64,000 bases of DNA from assembly GCA_013398275.1 (NCBI GenBank), contig VZSE01010682.1, positions 524,052 to 588,051 of the forward strand, given 5' to 3'. The translations under genes were made by a program, and so were the position numbers. Of this stretch, positions 62,595 to 64,000 are shown piece by piece. The notes beneath the pieces are model-generated. The model did not search any database. It was given only the letters and a program-made list of their open reading frames with translations, and was not told where the DNA came from. This stretch comes from Promerops cafer (lineage: Eukaryota; Chordata; Aves; Passeriformes; Nectariniidae). Each line of letters begins with the position of its first letter. Position 1 is the stretch's first letter.

Positions 62595-64000
62595 AAGGTT
62601 TTGTATAAATGGATGCATATGAACAAGTAACATTTAGCAGGTAATTTCCCCAAATTTTCCCATATATTGTTTACTGATAATTAGAGATACAGAAGGTTTT
62701 TTCAGAAACACACTGAAGGTAAGTAAAATGTACCCATTCCAAAACTCAAATGCCTAGAAGACACTTCTGTCATCATACCATTTTCATGTTTGATTATGGA
62801 GAAATTGATAATTGATTCTTTGGAAAATAAATAGAAGCATTATTTTATTAATGAAACATCATTTCAAGGTATTCAAAGTATTCAAAGATTTCTTTCTTGT
62901 CTGAAAGAAATTGAAAACATGTTTTCTGAATTTCTTTTAAAAATTAACTACTCAGTAAAGAGGAAACAATCACCTTTACACTAAACACTCCTTTTGGGAG
63001 AGAAGAATTTCGTAGAGACATGGCAACTGCAGCCCCTCAGTATCTTCTACTTGTGCATCAAAATGAGATTCTTTGTTTTTAGAAATTAAATAAAAGCATC
63101 ACATTGTTAACCTTCTTTCATGCCAAAATGCAAAAAAAACCCCACACACCCTATTCCTAGGAAAATGAATGTTCTCCAAATAAATATTATTTTTTCCATC
63201 GCTTTGCTAAATAATTAATTAAACCATAGCCTATGAAACGTAAGTGACTTTGGAAAAGAAAATGGGAATAAATATAATCTTTTCCTGCTAAATTATTAAC
63301 CCCTTGGGATGACATCACATGTGAAAGTATGTGACAGGGGCATACAAGTTACATAACATCTACACCATTTGAGGCTTTATAGAAGTGGGTCATCATTTAT
63401 AGAGTGCTTTTCCACTACCCTCTTACTATGAAATGAATAAATGGAAAAATGCTCATAGAAAAACTGCAATTTTTCAAAGCACAAAATGTGGGTAGAACTT
63501 GACAAAATAATTCTTATTTTATTTATTTTATTTCTCTGTTATTGTCATGTTCCACCTTGGGAACCAACTTCTGCAAATGAGCAAACAAAAATTCAAAACA
63601 AGTTGGTTTCCTTTTTAATATTAATTTATCTCGAAAACAAGAAAGTATTTTATAAATCCTTATTATTAGTCAGATAAAATGTAACACTAGAAAATCTAAA
63701 GGTAAAAAAGACTAATGCCTTTGATAACTTTATCTGACATGTTTAAAAATCTGAAATCTTTATTTGAAATTTGACATTAATGAACTCTTCCTGCCCTGCC
63801 TCTTCTACTTGTTGGTGGTAATGTTTGGACTAATTAATCCTGCTTTATAGAGCACATTCTATTCTTTGCTTGTATTAGTTCCAGAAAGGAAGCTTTCTTA
63901 CTATTTATACTATTCTAATTCCTATTTTTTTTTTTTTTGTGAAATTATTCAGTCATAGATTTCAGATGAAGAAAGACACTGAAGATAGTTACTCCTGTGC

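Larger units (their letters stand above)
61985..64000. other. AT-rich DNA with simple repeats
   Basis: A CAA-rich tract at 62168-62235 and a 21-bp duplication at 62556-62594 are the only structures seen. I find no exon I would defend; further upstream exons of the minus-strand gene are expected beyond the window. Confidence 0.45.

Noticed and set aside
1..64000. CRISPR arrays, bacterial operons, tRNA or rRNA genes
   Set aside because: No regularly spaced direct repeats, cloverleaf or rRNA-like sequence was seen; repeat content is that of a bird nuclear genome.

Overview
The window reads as about 64 kb of bird genomic DNA, probably from a songbird. It is AT-rich and has no bacterial-style gene density. 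Its repeats are avian: at least eight CR1 LINE fragments, several with the 3' end typical of bird CR1 (tandem ATTCTRTG-like octamers), and at least five solo LTRs of bird endogenous retroviruses. There is one 464-base assembly gap (16904-17367) and one single N (7657). The organism call is inference from repeat families; nothing here names the species.

The repeats do not explain everything. On the minus strand I find a series of short open segments with splice acceptors and donors whose reading phases fit together. They run from about 62 kb down to about 0.3 kb. The best are 59052-59151, 37736-37933 (198 nt), 21110-21268 (159 nt), 9942-10018 and 3449-3563. I read this as an internal stretch of one large multi-exon gene transcribed right to left, with neither its first nor its last exon visible. 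Most introns are 1-16 kb, but one may be only 121 bp. I do not recognise the protein: the pieces look soluble and partly helical, with no signal peptide, transmembrane segment or catalytic motif. The smaller exons are individually weak because AT-rich DNA gives many splice-like sites by chance, so their confidences are low. The chain is incomplete between 59.05 and 55.04 kb, where a phase 2 to 1 link is missing.

Layout, left to right. 0-5 kb holds the 3'-most exon candidates, an LTR-like block (1382-1753) and an LTR with TATA and AATAAA (4913-5222). 6.4-8.4 kb holds two CR1 copies. 9.9-14.5 kb holds a cluster of small exon candidates. 16.6-17.8 kb is a CpG-rich LTR on the minus strand that contains the gap. 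18.9-19.5 kb is an old CR1, and 20.9-21.3 kb an exon pair. 22-37 kb is intron with an LTR (30.2-30.8), an old CR1 (32.3-33.1) and a GC-rich island (36.8-37.2). 37.7-40 kb holds two exons. 40-52 kb is a long intron with an LTR (45.5-46.0) and a CR1 (50.5-50.7). 52-62 kb holds several exon candidates among two LTRs and two CR1 copies. The remainder to 64 kb shows nothing but simple repeats.
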